DNA of 64,000 nt from Gammaproteobacteria bacterium (GTDB lineage: Bacteria; Pseudomonadota; Gammaproteobacteria; Pseudomonadales; Azotimanducaceae). Location: contig JAPPAV010000030.1 of the NCBI GenBank assembly GCA_026705345.1, forward strand, positions 1-64,000, read 5' to 3'. Under the pieces are notes generated by a model, which saw only the letters and a program-made list of their open reading frames with translations, had not been told where the DNA came from and made no database searches. Each line of letters starts with the position of its first letter. Positions within the stretch are counted from its first letter, which is position 1. A program made the translations under genes and the position numbers. Positions 1-8,639 of this stretch are shown piece after piece.

Positions 1-47
1 GCCGGAATGAGACGCGAAGGACCAAAAACTTTATTCTTATCAAAAAG

Positions 48-3000
48 TTAAAAGACACTTGGGGCACGTCCTGAAACGGTCGAAAACCCTGGGTTCGGAT
101 TCCCCGCGTCCGCGAGAGTCGCGGGCATCTGCCTCAGGGAGACGAACTTCGTCGGTGGTCGCCTGCCTCCCGGCCAGCGTCGGCAGATCAGCAAGCATTC
201 GTGGATGCTGGTGTTCTCCGAAAAGTTGATCCGCTTCGGGTCGTGCGTGGTCACGATGCGCTCGATATGGAAGCGCTCCGCGAGGAACTTCCGTTCGTTG
301 AGACCCGACGCCCCGATGCACGCCGTCGCCGGAATCACCTTCGCCAAGACGCCGCGATCTCGCGCCAGCAGCTGGTCCGCCAGCGGCGTGAAGAACGTCC
401 GGATGCTGTTCGTCGTGATGACGGCGCCTGCCGCCGCGTCGGACTTTCGCAGCCGGTCGCGGATGCCGATCTCGTTCTCCTGCATGCCCCTGACCGCTTC
501 GGCGCTGAACTTCCGACCGCGCTTTCGGTTGTCCGTGAACGGCGCGTTCATGATCACCGCGTCCAGGTCGCGCAGCGGGAAGTGGATCTCCTCGCTCTCG
601 TTGACCTGTTCGGCGTCGAAGTCGTCGAACGTGCGCCTTGGGGGCGCGACCTCGAACAGGTCGAGGTCCTCCGCGCTGGCGTTCAGAATCTCCAGCGAAC
701 CCGCCTTGAAGCCACCGTCCGCCTGCGGCCCGTGCGGCATCGTCAGCAGGTTCATGCGCGCGTAGTCCACGGTCGGCGCGCCCAGCGTCAGATTGCAGGC
801 GGCGAGCTGCACCGCGTGCTGGTTGATGTCCAGGCCGCAAAGCACATCCTCCACAAGACGCCGGTGCAGGTGGTTCGGATCCTGCGCCGGAGCATCCGCG
901 GCCTCCGCGATCCGGGCCGTGACTGTCCGCAGGGCCGCCATCAGGAGCGTGCCCGTGCCGCACGCCGGATCGATGATCCGCAGCCTCGCGACGGACTCCG
1001 CATCCGACCAGTCGATGAAAGCCGCACCAAGCGCCAGCCGCGCGAGCATGATGGCCGAGAGGTTGTTCGTGTAGAACGCGCCGTCGCTCTTCGCCGATCC
1101 CAGTATCCGGTGGTACAGCGGTCCCGCGTGGTCGTAGCCGAGTTCGCTCAGCGAGTCCGCCACCCGGTTCGCGCACGCCGCCAGCGTTCGGACCGCGTCG
1201 TTGACCGCGCGGCCGTCCGGCAATGCGGCAAGCACCTGCAGCGCCGGACGGAACACCGGCGCGTAGTCCTTCTCGAGGATCGCCTCCCACGCGATGCCGA
1301 GAACCTCGCGAGGGTTGCTCGCGCCGGCAACCTTGTCCAGGCGCAGGATCGTCCTCATCTCCGGCTCGTCCCGCAGGCGCCGCTGGAGCAGGCAGGCGTT
1401 GCACAGCATCAGCGCCGCGACCGTGCAGACCCCCTTGGCGCCGCCGTCGTCCTCGGGAACGAGGCCGAGCGCTTCCGCAAGCGGTCCTTCCAGCGCTTCG
1501 TCCTGCAGAACCGTACTGGCCCGCCTCACCGCGTCCGCGATCTCGTCGGCCACCAGCTGGCCGGGCCTGCCGAGCCCGGACGCGGCCGCAACATGGGCAT
1601 AGATGCCCTGTTCCGCCTCCTCGATGTCGAGTTGGGCCTGGATACCACCGTCCCCGTCGCGGACCTCAGCATCGCCCCGCTCGTCGCCGGGTGCCGTTCG
1701 TTTCTGCTCGTAGACCCGCACGAAGGTGGCGGGCGATTCCGCAAGGCGCGCGTCGTGGGACTGAAGCGCCCTCAACACCCTGCCGACCGTCCGGTAGCCT
1801 TCCGTACCGCGCTCCAGCGCGCCCGCCACGTCGCTCCCGGGCTCGACCACGACGGGTACGACGATGTAGCCGAAGCGCTTCCCCTCCGCCTTGCGCATCA
1901 CGCGCCCCACGGCCTGCACGACGTCGACCTGGCTGTCGCGAGGGTCGAGGAACGCGACGGCGTCGAGCGACGGCACGTCCACGCCTTCCGTGAACAGCTT
2001 GACGTTGCAGACGATCCGGCATTCGCCGTCGCGGTCCGCCTGCGCGAGGGCGCGGAGTTCCTGGTTGCGCTGGAGTGCGCTGGCGGAGGCGTCCAGATGC
2101 TGCGCGACGACCTTCATCGCCCGGCCCGAGTCCATCCGCCGCGTCGTCGCCCGCAACAGTTCGCTGTCCTTCAGCGCCTCCGCGTACCACTTCGAGCGCG
2201 CGATGCTGTTCGAGAAGGCCATCGTCCGCGGCAGCTTGCCGGGCTGCTCCAGCGCATTGCCTTCGGTGACTCCGTTCACCGCGAGCGACACCCCGAAAAC
2301 ACGGGTCTGGTCGTTTGACGTCAACGCCTGTCGGCGGCCCGCCGGGGCCTCGATGTTTTCCAGACTCCGACGTACTCCGCGCGGCACGTCGCTGACGCCG
2401 AGAACGATCACCCGGTAGTCGGACAGCATCCTGTGGTCCACGGCCTTCTTGAACGCCAGCCGGTGCAGTTCCGGGCCGTAGACCGCCTGGTCCTCCATGT
2501 CGACCACGTCGATGCCGCGTTCCGCGAGCCTGCGCTTCGAACTCTCGGTGTAGATCCGCGGCGTCGCCGTCATGTAGAGGCGCTTGCGAGCGCGCAATCG
2601 CCGCTCGTCGTGGAACTCCTGGAAGTCCACCTTCCTTGCGCCCCTTCGGCCGGCGCCGTCGAGGACCGCCCCGGTCGTCCTGTGCGCCTCGTCGGCGATC
2701 GCCAAGTCGAACGCGGGCGCGCCATGTTCGGCCTGCGCCTCCGTCACGCGTCCCAGCGAGTGGTACGTGCAGAACACCACGCGCGTCGGCCCTTCGCCAT
2801 CTAACGCACGCGCGATCAACGCCGAGTCCGTGGAAACGGGACACTCGAGTTCCGAAACGCGGATGTCCTCGTTCTCGTTGCGACCGCCGGCCGTGGAATC
2901 CGAACACACCACGATGCACGACAGCGGGCGCGTGGTCTGGCGGAGCCATTCGCGCCGCGCCTGGGAGACCAGCGCGATGGTCGGCGCCGCGAAGAGAATC

Positions 3001-3656
3001 CGCTGACCGTCCTCGACGATCTGCTCCGCGATGCGAAGGGAGGTGAACGTCTTGCCCGTGCCGCACGCCATCACGAGGCGGCCGCGGTCGTGGTTCGCAA
3101 GTCCGCCAACCACGTCCTCGATCGCGTCCGCCTGAAGCTCCCACGGCTCCTGCACCGGCCGCGCCGCGTCCTGTTCCTCCACCTCGACGTGAACGTGCTG
3201 GCGGAAGTCGATCTGCCTCACCTCGGGATCGATGCCCCGGATCGCGACCTCCGCGTTCCTGCCCCAACCGCAGGTCGCCACGATCCAGCGCAGGCCGTAG
3301 ACCTTCTGCTGCGACGCGCCGAGGAACTTGTCTATCTCGCTCTTCGGCACGGTGCGGCTCTCGTCGTAGCACTTGCACTGGATGGCGACCCACTCGCCCG
3401 AAGTCCGTCTGGCGACCAGGTCTATGCCGATGTCGCGGCCGTCGCGCCCGGTCAATTCCTCACGCTCGGGCCAGTCGGGCCAGCGCCACACCGCGTCGAT
3501 CTCGAACTCGGGCTCCTGAAGCGCAAGTCGCATGAACAGCTGCTCGAACCAGCGCCCCTTTTCCGACTCGTCGCGGCTCTCCCGGCGGATTCTGTCCAGA
3601 ACCTCGCCGGCCGTCTGCCTGCCGCCGAAGTCCATCCTGGTCTGCTCGCCGCTCAC
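48..3656 (-). CDS. Single-chain nuclease-helicase-methylase restriction protein, C-terminus probably missing
   Basis: This 1202-residue protein has the layout of single-chain (type ISP-like) restriction enzymes that cut and methylate DNA. Near residues 75-100 is a PD-(D/E)xK nuclease core, DIGIDLVARR followed by AIQCK, so the catalytic motif is D...QxK. Next is an SF2 helicase with ACGTGKT (Walker A), DEAH in IADEAHR, TATP, and a motif VI region QAVGRVMRK. The last third is an N6-adenine methylase with DPACGTGTLL (SAM motif I) and NAPF in place of NPPF or NPPY (motif IV). Related enzymes carry a further target-recognition domain, but here the ORF stops soon after the methylase, at an AT-rich stretch by the window edge. 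The start is GTG at 3656, with an in-frame ATG seven codons later. It lies 13 nt after the antitoxin gene, so one transcript is likely. The fold assignment is firm; completeness is doubtful. Confidence 0.85.
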   Translation of the reverse strand: MSGEQTRMDFGGRQTAGEVLDRIRRESRDESEKGRWFEQLFMRLALQEPEFEIDAVWRWPDWPEREELTGRDGRDIGIDLVARRTSGEWVAIQCKCYDESRTVPKSEIDKFLGASQQKVYGLRWIVATCGWGRNAEVAIRGIDPEVRQIDFRQHVHVEVEEQDAARPVQEPWELQADAIEDVVGGLANHDRGRLVMACGTGKTFTSLRIAEQIVEDGQRILFAAPTIALVSQARREWLRQTTRPLSCIVVCSDSTAGGRNENEDIRVSELECPVSTDSALIARALDGEGPTRVVFCTYHSLGRVTEAQAEHGAPAFDLAIADEAHRTTGAVLDGAGRRGARKVDFQEFHDERRLRARKRLYMTATPRIYTESSKRRLAERGIDVVDMEDQAVYGPELHRLAFKKAVDHRMLSDYRVIVLGVSDVPRGVRRSLENIEAPAGRRQALTSNDQTRVFGVSLAVNGVTEGNALEQPGKLPRTMAFSNSIARSKWYAEALKDSELLRATTRRMDSGRAMKVVAQHLDASASALQRNQELRALAQADRDGECRIVCNVKLFTEGVDVPSLDAVAFLDPRDSQVDVVQAVGRVMRKAEGKRFGYIVVPVVVEPGSDVAGALERGTEGYRTVGRVLRALQSHDARLAESPATFVRVYEQKRTAPGDERGDAEVRDGDGGIQAQLDIEEAEQGIYAHVAAASGLGRPGQLVADEIADAVRRASTVLQDEALEGPLAEALGLVPEDDGGAKGVCTVAALMLCNACLLQRRLRDEPEMRTILRLDKVAGASNPREVLGIAWEAILEKDYAPVFRPALQVLAALPDGRAVNDAVRTLAACANRVADSLSELGYDHAGPLYHRILGSAKSDGAFYTNNLSAIMLARLALGAAFIDWSDAESVARLRIIDPACGTGTLLMAALRTVTARIAEAADAPAQDPNHLHRRLVEDVLCGLDINQHAVQLAACNLTLGAPTVDYARMNLLTMPHGPQADGGFKAGSLEILNASAEDLDLFEVAPPRRTFDDFDAEQVNESEEIHFPLRDLDAVIMNAPFTDNRKRGRKFSAEAVRGMQENEIGIRDRLRKSDAAAGAVITTNSIRTFFTPLADQLLARDRGVLAKVIPATACIGASGLNERKFLAERFHIERIVTTHDPKRINFSENTSIHECLLICRRWPGGRRPPTKFVSLRQMPATLADAGNPNPGFSTVSGRAPSVF

Positions 3657-3669
3657 AACGCGCCGCCGG

Positions 3670-3987
3670 TCATCGAACCGCCTGCACCTTGAGGTGCAGG
3701 CCTTCCCGTTCCTGAAGACAACTGATGATCTCGAAGAGATTGCGCGCCTGCGGATTGCCGTTCGGACCGAGCATGCGCATCAGGCTCTTGGGCGACTTCT
3801 CGGTCAGCCCCCCGAGTTCCTGAAACCCGATGGTCGCGTTGACGTAGTCGCGCAGGACCGACTTGCCGACGTCGACCTCGCCCGCCAGAAGGCACTCCAC
3901 GCCTTCTTCGAGCATCGCCTCGCGAAAGCCCGGATCGCGCGCCAGCCGCTCCCGGATCGTTATCCTGAAATCTCGCGTCAATGGCAT
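3670..3987 (-). CDS. Antitoxin of RelE/HigB-type module (HigA-like DNA-binding protein)
   Basis: A 105-residue protein starting MPLTRDFRITIRERL. It resembles the small DNA-binding antidote proteins paired with killer proteins of the RelE/HigB superfamily: a helical N-terminus, then a helix-turn-helix region around residues 45-85 containing LLAGEVDVGKSVLRDYVNA and LTEKSPKSLMRML. An in-frame ATG 45 nt upstream would overlap the toxin gene, so the start at 3987, 5 nt after the toxin stop, is preferred. The toxin-first order fits HigBA-like modules. Such antitoxins normally neutralise the partner and repress the operon, and the inverted repeat at 4331-4348 is a plausible operator. Family membership is judged by eye. 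Confidence 0.8.
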   Translation of the reverse strand: MPLTRDFRITIRERLARDPGFREAMLEEGVECLLAGEVDVGKSVLRDYVNATIGFQELGGLTEKSPKSLMRMLGPNGNPQARNLFEIISCLQEREGLHLKVQAVR

Positions 3988-3992
3988 GGTTC

Positions 3993-4325
3993 TCAACCCT
4001 CCCGCCGCTTGTTCCGCCTGTACTCTCGCCACAGCGCCGCCGCGGCCTCGATGTCGCGTTGCTGGCGCGCCTTCGTTCCACCGCCGAGGAGAATAATCAA
4101 GGCATCGCCGTCCCGTCCGAAGTAGATCCGGTAGCCGGGACCGAAGTCGATTCGGTACTCCAGCACGCCGCCGCCGACGCCCTTCGCATTCGACAGGTTG
4201 CCCATTTCCATGCGGTACAGGGCCGTCGCCACCCGCGCGGTGGCCTGACGGTCAAGCCCGTCGACCCAGCGACCGAACGGGCTGTTGCCGCGGGCATCGA
4301 CGAACTCCCCGATTGCGAACATCAA
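3993..4325 (-). CDS. RelE/HigB-family addiction module toxin
   Basis: A 110-residue basic protein of the addiction-module killer family, related to RelE/ParE. Visible hallmarks are FGRWVDGLDRQATARVATAL in the N-terminal helices and the strand motif LEYRIDFGPGYRIYFGRDG, followed by LIILLGGGTKARQQRDIEAA and a basic tail. In this family the protein is usually a ribosome-dependent mRNA interferase; that activity is inferred. It is the first gene of a tight minus-strand series (5 nt to the antitoxin, then 13 nt to the restriction gene). The start at 4325 follows a 6-bp inverted repeat. A second ATG is the next codon. Confidence 0.85.
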   Translation of the reverse strand: MMFAIGEFVDARGNSPFGRWVDGLDRQATARVATALYRMEMGNLSNAKGVGGGVLEYRIDFGPGYRIYFGRDGDALIILLGGGTKARQQRDIEAAAALWREYRRNKRREG

Positions 4326-4330
4326 GGCAT

Positions 4331-4348
4331 GGTAACTGATGCGTTACC
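4331..4348. promoter_or_regulatory. Inverted repeat upstream of the toxin gene, likely operator
   Basis: GGTAAC-tgatgc-GTTACC is a perfect 6-bp inverted repeat with a 6-nt spacer. It ends 5 nt before the toxin start codon (4325, minus strand). This is where an autoregulatory antitoxin would bind. Binding is inferred from position only. Confidence 0.5.
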
Positions 4349-4393
4349 CGAACGCACCCGCGATGCGGCTATCTGTCATCTCTAGGGCACAAA

Positions 4394-4408
4394 CAACATC
4401 TGATGTTG
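4394..4408. promoter_or_regulatory. Perfect 15-nt palindrome upstream of the toxin-antitoxin genes
   Basis: CAACATC-T-GATGTTG is a perfect palindrome with 7-bp arms around one base, about 70 nt upstream of the toxin start. It may be a second regulator site or part of the promoter region. No further sign of function was seen. Confidence 0.35.
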
Positions 4409-4561
4409 GGTAGGCGTGTCCATCGTAGCTGCCGCCGCGTCCGTCTCGCGGCGGATCAGCATGTGTCCCAAGTAGCAGCCAAATTGTTGATACGTGGAAT
4501 GATAACCGCCACGGCGAATACCCCGTAACTTATTGTATTAATTAAATTATTCATGGACATA

Positions 4562-4652
4562 TGGCGGAGAGGGAGGGATTCGAACCCTCGATGGGCTTTT
4601 GACCCATACTCCCTTAGCAGGGGAGCGCCTTCAGCCGCTCGGCCACCTCTCC
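4562..4652 (-). tRNA. tRNA-Ser (anticodon GCU)
   Basis: The reverse strand folds as a 91-nt class II tRNA. The acceptor stem GGAGAGG pairs with CCTCTCC, the anticodon loop is CTGCTAA inside CTCCC/GGGAG, a long variable arm follows (TATGGGTCAAAAGCCCATC), the T-loop is GGTTCGAATCC and CCA is encoded. The anticodon GCT with a long variable arm identifies serine. Its 3' end faces the restriction/toxin-antitoxin operon across an AT-rich stretch (about 4490-4560). Confidence 0.95.
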
Positions 4653-4694
4653 GTGGCCCGGCGAGTCCGTGTCGGGCCGTGCAGATTGTTCGAC

Positions 4695-4771
4695 TGGCGC
4701 TCCGAGCAGGATTCGAACCTGCAATCCCCGGCTTCGTAGGCCGATGCCTTGTCCAGTTTGGCCATCGGAGC
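4695..4771 (-). tRNA. tRNA-Arg (anticodon ACG)
   Basis: The reverse strand gives a 77-nt tRNA with acceptor GCTCCGA/TCGGAGC, an anticodon loop CTACGAA with anticodon ACG, the T-arm GCAGG-TTCGAAT-CCTGC and an encoded CCA. ACG would be edited to ICG to read CGU, CGC and CGA arginine codons. It lies 42 nt upstream of tRNA-Ser on the same strand, so the two are probably co-transcribed. Confidence 0.95.
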
Positions 4772-5048
4772 GGCGTGGGCGGTATTCTAGCGGCTCCACG
4801 ACCCGCGAGGAACCTGTTCCTAGTCTTGCGGTGCCGCGTAGCGACCGTCCCCGAAGGCTCGCTCAATGGGGGCGACCTGCGCCTGCGGAAGGCTGGATTC
4901 CTCGTCCACCCGTTGTCGCCTCGGGCCCGGCGGGCCGCCGTTCTTAGGCGTCGCGAACTCTGCCTTGGCGGTGTTCGCGTCGACCGAACAGCCATGGGGA
5001 ACCCGAAAAAGTGTATGATGTCGTGCTTTCGTTGCTCCGGATCCCGTT

Positions 5049-7565
5049 TTGAGTCGCCCACCGGGTCGTACCCGTTTCCGCGCCTTGGCCGTCTCGGCCG
5101 TTTGCGCAGCCTTCCTAGGCCCGTTCAGCCCCGTTACCACGACCGCCGTAGCGGACTTCCACCCGGAAACCGCGGACGAGGCGGTCGTTGAACCCCCGCA
5201 GGCGGTTGGCATCCCGGTCGAAATCGAGGCCGAGGAACCGAAGCTCGCGCCGTACGACCGCCATCCCGGCACCGGGCACGTGCTGGTCACTAGGCTCGGC
5301 GACGATGTCCATATGCGCATCGACGGGCGTCTGGACGAGGAAGCCTGGCAGGGCCTCGAAGCCCACGGCGACTTCCGCCTGATCGACCCCGACACCCTTG
5401 AGCCGGCGACGTTGCCTACCGAGGTGATCCTCTTCTACACCGACGCGGGCCTCTACCTCGGGGCGAGGATGACGCAGGATCCGGACACGCTGGTCGAGTA
5501 CTTGAGTGGGCGCGACCAGGGCTATCTCAACCGGGACTACTTCTCGTTCACGCTGGACACGTCGGGCGAGGGCCGCTACGGCTTCTGGTTCCAGCTCAAC
5601 CTCGGGGACAGCAAGTCGGATGGCACCATCCTTCCGACGCGCCAGTACGACTTCAGTTGGGATGGCGCGTGGTGGGGCGCCACGGCGCGTACGGAGACCG
5701 GCTGGAGCGCGGAGTTCTTTGTGCCGTGGTCGCTGGTGAACATGCCGAAGGCGAACGGCATGCGCACCATGGGCATCTTCGCCCAGCGCAAGGTCGCGCA
5801 TGCCGACGAGACCCACGCCTGGCCGCCGCTGCCCTGGACCAAGCCGAAGTTCATGTCGGAGTTCCAGCGGCTTTCGTTGGTAAAGGTGAACCCGCGACAG
5901 CAGTACGGGATCATCCCCTATGTCTCGGCGGGCTATGATCGTTTCGGCGACGAATCGGCGCGGCGGAGCGGCGTCGACGTCTTCTGGCGTCCGTCCAGCA
6001 ACTTCCAGTTGACCAGCACGTTGAATCCCGACTTCGGCAACGTCGAAGCGGACGACGTGATCATCAACCTCACGAACTACGAGACGTTCTTTCCGGAAAA
6101 GCGACCGTTCTTCCAGGAGGGCCAGGAGATCTTCACCACCAACGGCCGCATGTCGGGGGGGCTCTACGCCCTGCACACGCGGCGAATCGGCGGTCCGGCG
6201 GTGCGGCCGGAGGTGCCGGCGGGGTTCGCGCTGTCGCGGACGTCCCTTGGCCGCCCCGCCGACCTGCTCGGTGCAGTGAAGGCCACGGGGCAGCAGGGCT
6301 CGGTGCGCTACGGCTTCCTCGGGGTCGTGGAGGAGGAGGCACGGTTCGAAGCCGTACGGGGCTCGGAGTCAGTGACCCTGCATGAAGACGGCCGCGACTT
6401 CGGTGCGGTACGGGTTCTGTACGAACATTCCAATGGCGGCTACCGGTCGCTGGGCTTTCTTTCCACGGTTGTGCAGCACCCTCGTCGTGAGGCCTACGTG
6501 AATGCGGTCGATGGCCGATTCACAAGCTCGGATGGACGCCTGCGGGCTTCGGGGCAGGTGATCTCGTCGGATACCACGGGGGAGGGCCAGGACGGTGTCG
6601 GCGGAATCTTCGACCTCGGCTACACGCCCCGGCAGGGTCTATCGCACTACCTGTCGTTCGACGCGTTCGACGACTCCATCCATATCAACGACATGGGCTA
6701 CCTGCGCCGCAACGACTACCGGCGCGCCGCCTACAGCCTGTGGATTTCGGAGTCCGATCTCGAGCGGTTCCGCGAATCCCGGGGCAACTTCCGCGTCTAT
6801 CGCGGCTGGAACACCGATGGAGAGACGGTTTCCGCCAAGGTGTCGTACGGCCACCGGGTCACGCTGCACAACCTCACCCAGTTGCGCTTCGAGGTCGAGT
6901 ACGAACCCGAGCGCTACGACGACCGGGGCAGTTTCGGCAACGGCACGTATCGTGTCGAGGACGTGCGGGGGATAGAAGCCCGCTACTACTCGGACTCCGC
7001 GCGTCGTTTCTCCTACACGGTGCGGCATAGCATCGAGGACCAGGAAATCGGCCACGGCTACTACCGTCGCAGCGAGGCCAACGTGCGTTGGCGGCCCACG
7101 GACCGCATGACCATGGCACTGGCCGTCAACTACTCCGACCGGGAAGCCTGGCTGCTGCACCGCGCGAACGGCGTGTTCGCGACCTTCGAGGCGAAGGGCC
7201 TGACGCCGTATGCGACGCTGAGCTATTTTGTCAATGCCCGTCAGCAGTTGCTGATGGCGTTCCAGTGGGTGGCCATCAACGCCGAGGCGCAGCGTTTCTA
7301 CCGTATGGCGAATGTCCCTGATTTCCTCGTGCCCATGGACCGGACACCGACGGCGCGGGACGACTTTTCGCTCTCCCGGATGAGCTTGCAGCTGCGCTAC
7401 CGATGGGAGATCGCGCCGTTGTCGGATCTGTTCGTCGTGTACCAGAATCGGGCCTCGCTCGCCGGGGTTGAGGACAGGAGCCTTGGCGATCTGTTCTCGG
7501 ACACCTTCGATGAGACGATCGGCGAGAACCTCGCCGTCAAGCTGCGCTATCGTTTCGGCAGTTGA
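5049..7565 (+). CDS. DUF5916-type protein with N-terminal carbohydrate-binding-like domain, outer-membrane-like
   Basis: An 838-residue exported protein. The start is TTG at 5049, followed by a basic stretch and a hydrophobic signal (residues 11-35, ALAVSAVCAAFLGPF). The N-terminal domain around residues 90-260 carries IDGRLDEEAWQGL, typical of family 9 carbohydrate-binding-like domains, and the region after it matches DUF5916 (for example NLTNYETFFPEKRPFFQEG). The C-terminal 300 residues have alternating aromatic and polar strands and end KLRYRFGS, as in beta-barrel proteins. The biological substrate is unknown for this family. It stands alone after the tRNAs, and the next gene begins 13 nt downstream. 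Confidence 0.8.
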   Translation: MSRPPGRTRFRALAVSAVCAAFLGPFSPVTTTAVADFHPETADEAVVEPPQAVGIPVEIEAEEPKLAPYDRHPGTGHVLVTRLGDDVHMRIDGRLDEEAWQGLEAHGDFRLIDPDTLEPATLPTEVILFYTDAGLYLGARMTQDPDTLVEYLSGRDQGYLNRDYFSFTLDTSGEGRYGFWFQLNLGDSKSDGTILPTRQYDFSWDGAWWGATARTETGWSAEFFVPWSLVNMPKANGMRTMGIFAQRKVAHADETHAWPPLPWTKPKFMSEFQRLSLVKVNPRQQYGIIPYVSAGYDRFGDESARRSGVDVFWRPSSNFQLTSTLNPDFGNVEADDVIINLTNYETFFPEKRPFFQEGQEIFTTNGRMSGGLYALHTRRIGGPAVRPEVPAGFALSRTSLGRPADLLGAVKATGQQGSVRYGFLGVVEEEARFEAVRGSESVTLHEDGRDFGAVRVLYEHSNGGYRSLGFLSTVVQHPRREAYVNAVDGRFTSSDGRLRASGQVISSDTTGEGQDGVGGIFDLGYTPRQGLSHYLSFDAFDDSIHINDMGYLRRNDYRRAAYSLWISESDLERFRESRGNFRVYRGWNTDGETVSAKVSYGHRVTLHNLTQLRFEVEYEPERYDDRGSFGNGTYRVEDVRGIEARYYSDSARRFSYTVRHSIEDQEIGHGYYRRSEANVRWRPTDRMTMALAVNYSDREAWLLHRANGVFATFEAKGLTPYATLSYFVNARQQLLMAFQWVAINAEAQRFYRMANVPDFLVPMDRTPTARDDFSLSRMSLQLRYRWEIAPLSDLFVVYQNRASLAGVEDRSLGDLFSDTFDETIGENLAVKLRYRFGS

Positions 7566-7578
7566 CCGGACGCGAACC

Positions 7579-8007
7579 GTGTCGCTCACCTTCGACCACA
7601 TCCATCTCATCAGCGAGGATCCAGGGCGCGCGGCCGCGTGGTACCGGGACATTCTCGGCGGTGAGATCGCGGCCGACTACGAGTTGCGCGGCGCGCCGCA
7701 GATCAATGTCCGGCTTGGCGGCATGACCGTGATCATTCGCGGCCGGCGGCCCGGCGAGGTGCCAGTGTCGACCCGCTCGATGACCGACTTCGGCGACGCC
7801 TCGGAGCGTTATTCCAGCCACAACGAGTGGGGTACGGATCACTTCGGATACACCTACCGCGGCGACCTCCGGGCGTTCTGCGAATCGATCCGCGCGAAAG
7901 GCGCGACGTTTGCCGTGGAGCCTTGGGAATTCTCGCCGGGTGGCTTGCTGTGCTACGTGGCCGCGCCCGACGGCGTCAGCATCGAGATCGTCCAGGCCCG
8001 TACCTGA
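7579..8007 (+). CDS. VOC (glyoxalase/bleomycin-resistance fold) protein
   Basis: A 142-residue single-domain vicinal-oxygen-chelate protein. LTFDHIHLISEDPGRAAAWY gives the first metal-ligand histidine, GTDHFGYTY a second, and the C-terminal strand VSIEIVQ the usual glutamate. These enzymes handle small electrophilic or aromatic substrates; the reaction cannot be told from sequence. The start chosen is GTG at 7579, 13 nt after the preceding stop, because the fold begins right after it. An upstream in-frame ATG at 7468 lies inside the previous gene. Confidence 0.85.
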   Translation: MSLTFDHIHLISEDPGRAAAWYRDILGGEIAADYELRGAPQINVRLGGMTVIIRGRRPGEVPVSTRSMTDFGDASERYSSHNEWGTDHFGYTYRGDLRAFCESIRAKGATFAVEPWEFSPGGLLCYVAAPDGVSIEIVQART

Positions 8008-8008
8008 C

Positions 8009-8032
8009 GTAGGGGCCGCCCGTGTGGCGGCC
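8009..8032 (+). repeat. Dispersed hairpin repeat, copy 1
   Basis: GTAGGGG followed by GGCCGCC-cgtgt-GGCGGCC, with the last GG shared. It is a 7-bp hairpin starting 1 nt after the stop codon of the VOC gene. It has the same plan as copies at 28320, 33817, 49674, 49726 and 63284: GTAGGGG then a GC-rich hairpin with a 5-nt loop. Confidence 0.6.
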
Positions 8033-8213
8033 TGCGCCGACCGAAACGGCGCCGTTGTTGGCGGCCGCTCGAGGGTGCGCCGAACGGGGCGCGATCCGCC
8101 TCTTCGGTCCCGTCGCGAAATGCAGCCTGACTGTCAATGTCTTACGTCACCTGGGGGCACTTTCCTACTTACATCCGCCATCGAGGAGTCCATAGTGGTA
8201 CCCTTTCAAATAA

Positions 8214-8639
8214 GTGGTAGCACGTATTGTAGATGCGTCGGTGATTGACACGTTGCGCTACGCCAGTCGGCTCAAGGATGCGGGATTCGACCCCCCGCAG
8301 GCGGAGGCCATGTCGCGCGCCCTCAATGACGAGATTGGCAGCGGGGTCGCAACGAAGGCCGACTTGGACAGCGCGGTCGGCGAACTGCGGATCGAATTCA
8401 CCAAGGTCGTCGCCAGGGTTGATGTCATGGAGGCGAGATTCGACGCCGTCGACGAGAAATTCGTGGCGGTGGATGCTAGGTTCGACGCCATGGACGCCAG
8501 GTTCGACGCCATGGAGGGCAAGTTCGACGCCATGGAGGGCAAGTTCGACGCCAAGTTTGACGCCATGGACGCCAAGTTCGATGCGCTCAACGGAAAGTTC
8601 GAGACCCAGGGCCGATACGTGTTTCTCGTCTGGCCTTGA
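8214..8639 (+). CDS. Coiled-coil protein (DUF1640/CCDC90-like) with heptad repeats, C-terminal anchor apparently frameshifted
   Basis: A 141-residue protein beginning with a helical segment (VIDTLRYASRLKDAGFDPPQ) like DUF1640-type proteins. It then has a long coiled coil in which a seven-residue unit (R/K)FDAM(D/E)(A/G) is repeated at about residues 85-125. The repeats are 21-bp near-identical DNA units between about 8480 and 8600. The reading frame ends RYVFLVWP. In the next frame, about 8605-8752, the sequence reads RLALIAALGLFNAVLPQL, a good membrane anchor of the kind this family normally ends with, so a one-base frameshift near 8605-8630 is likely. The start is GTG at 8214 or, more like the family, GTG at 8241. 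Function is unknown. Confidence 0.65.
   Translation: MVARIVDASVIDTLRYASRLKDAGFDPPQAEAMSRALNDEIGSGVATKADLDSAVGELRIEFTKVVARVDVMEARFDAVDEKFVAVDARFDAMDARFDAMEGKFDAMEGKFDAKFDAMDAKFDALNGKFETQGRYVFLVWP

Noticed and set aside
201-2318. 705-codon plus-strand ORF opposite the restriction gene
   Set aside because: Arg/Ala-rich antisense shadow of a clearly coding minus-strand frame; no domains.
1666-3393. 575-codon minus-strand ORF
   Set aside because: Out-of-frame shadow of the same restriction gene, of low-complexity composition.
8480-8600. Possible CRISPR-like repeat array
   Set aside because: The 21-bp units are contiguous, in frame and encode coiled-coil heptads; there are no spacers.
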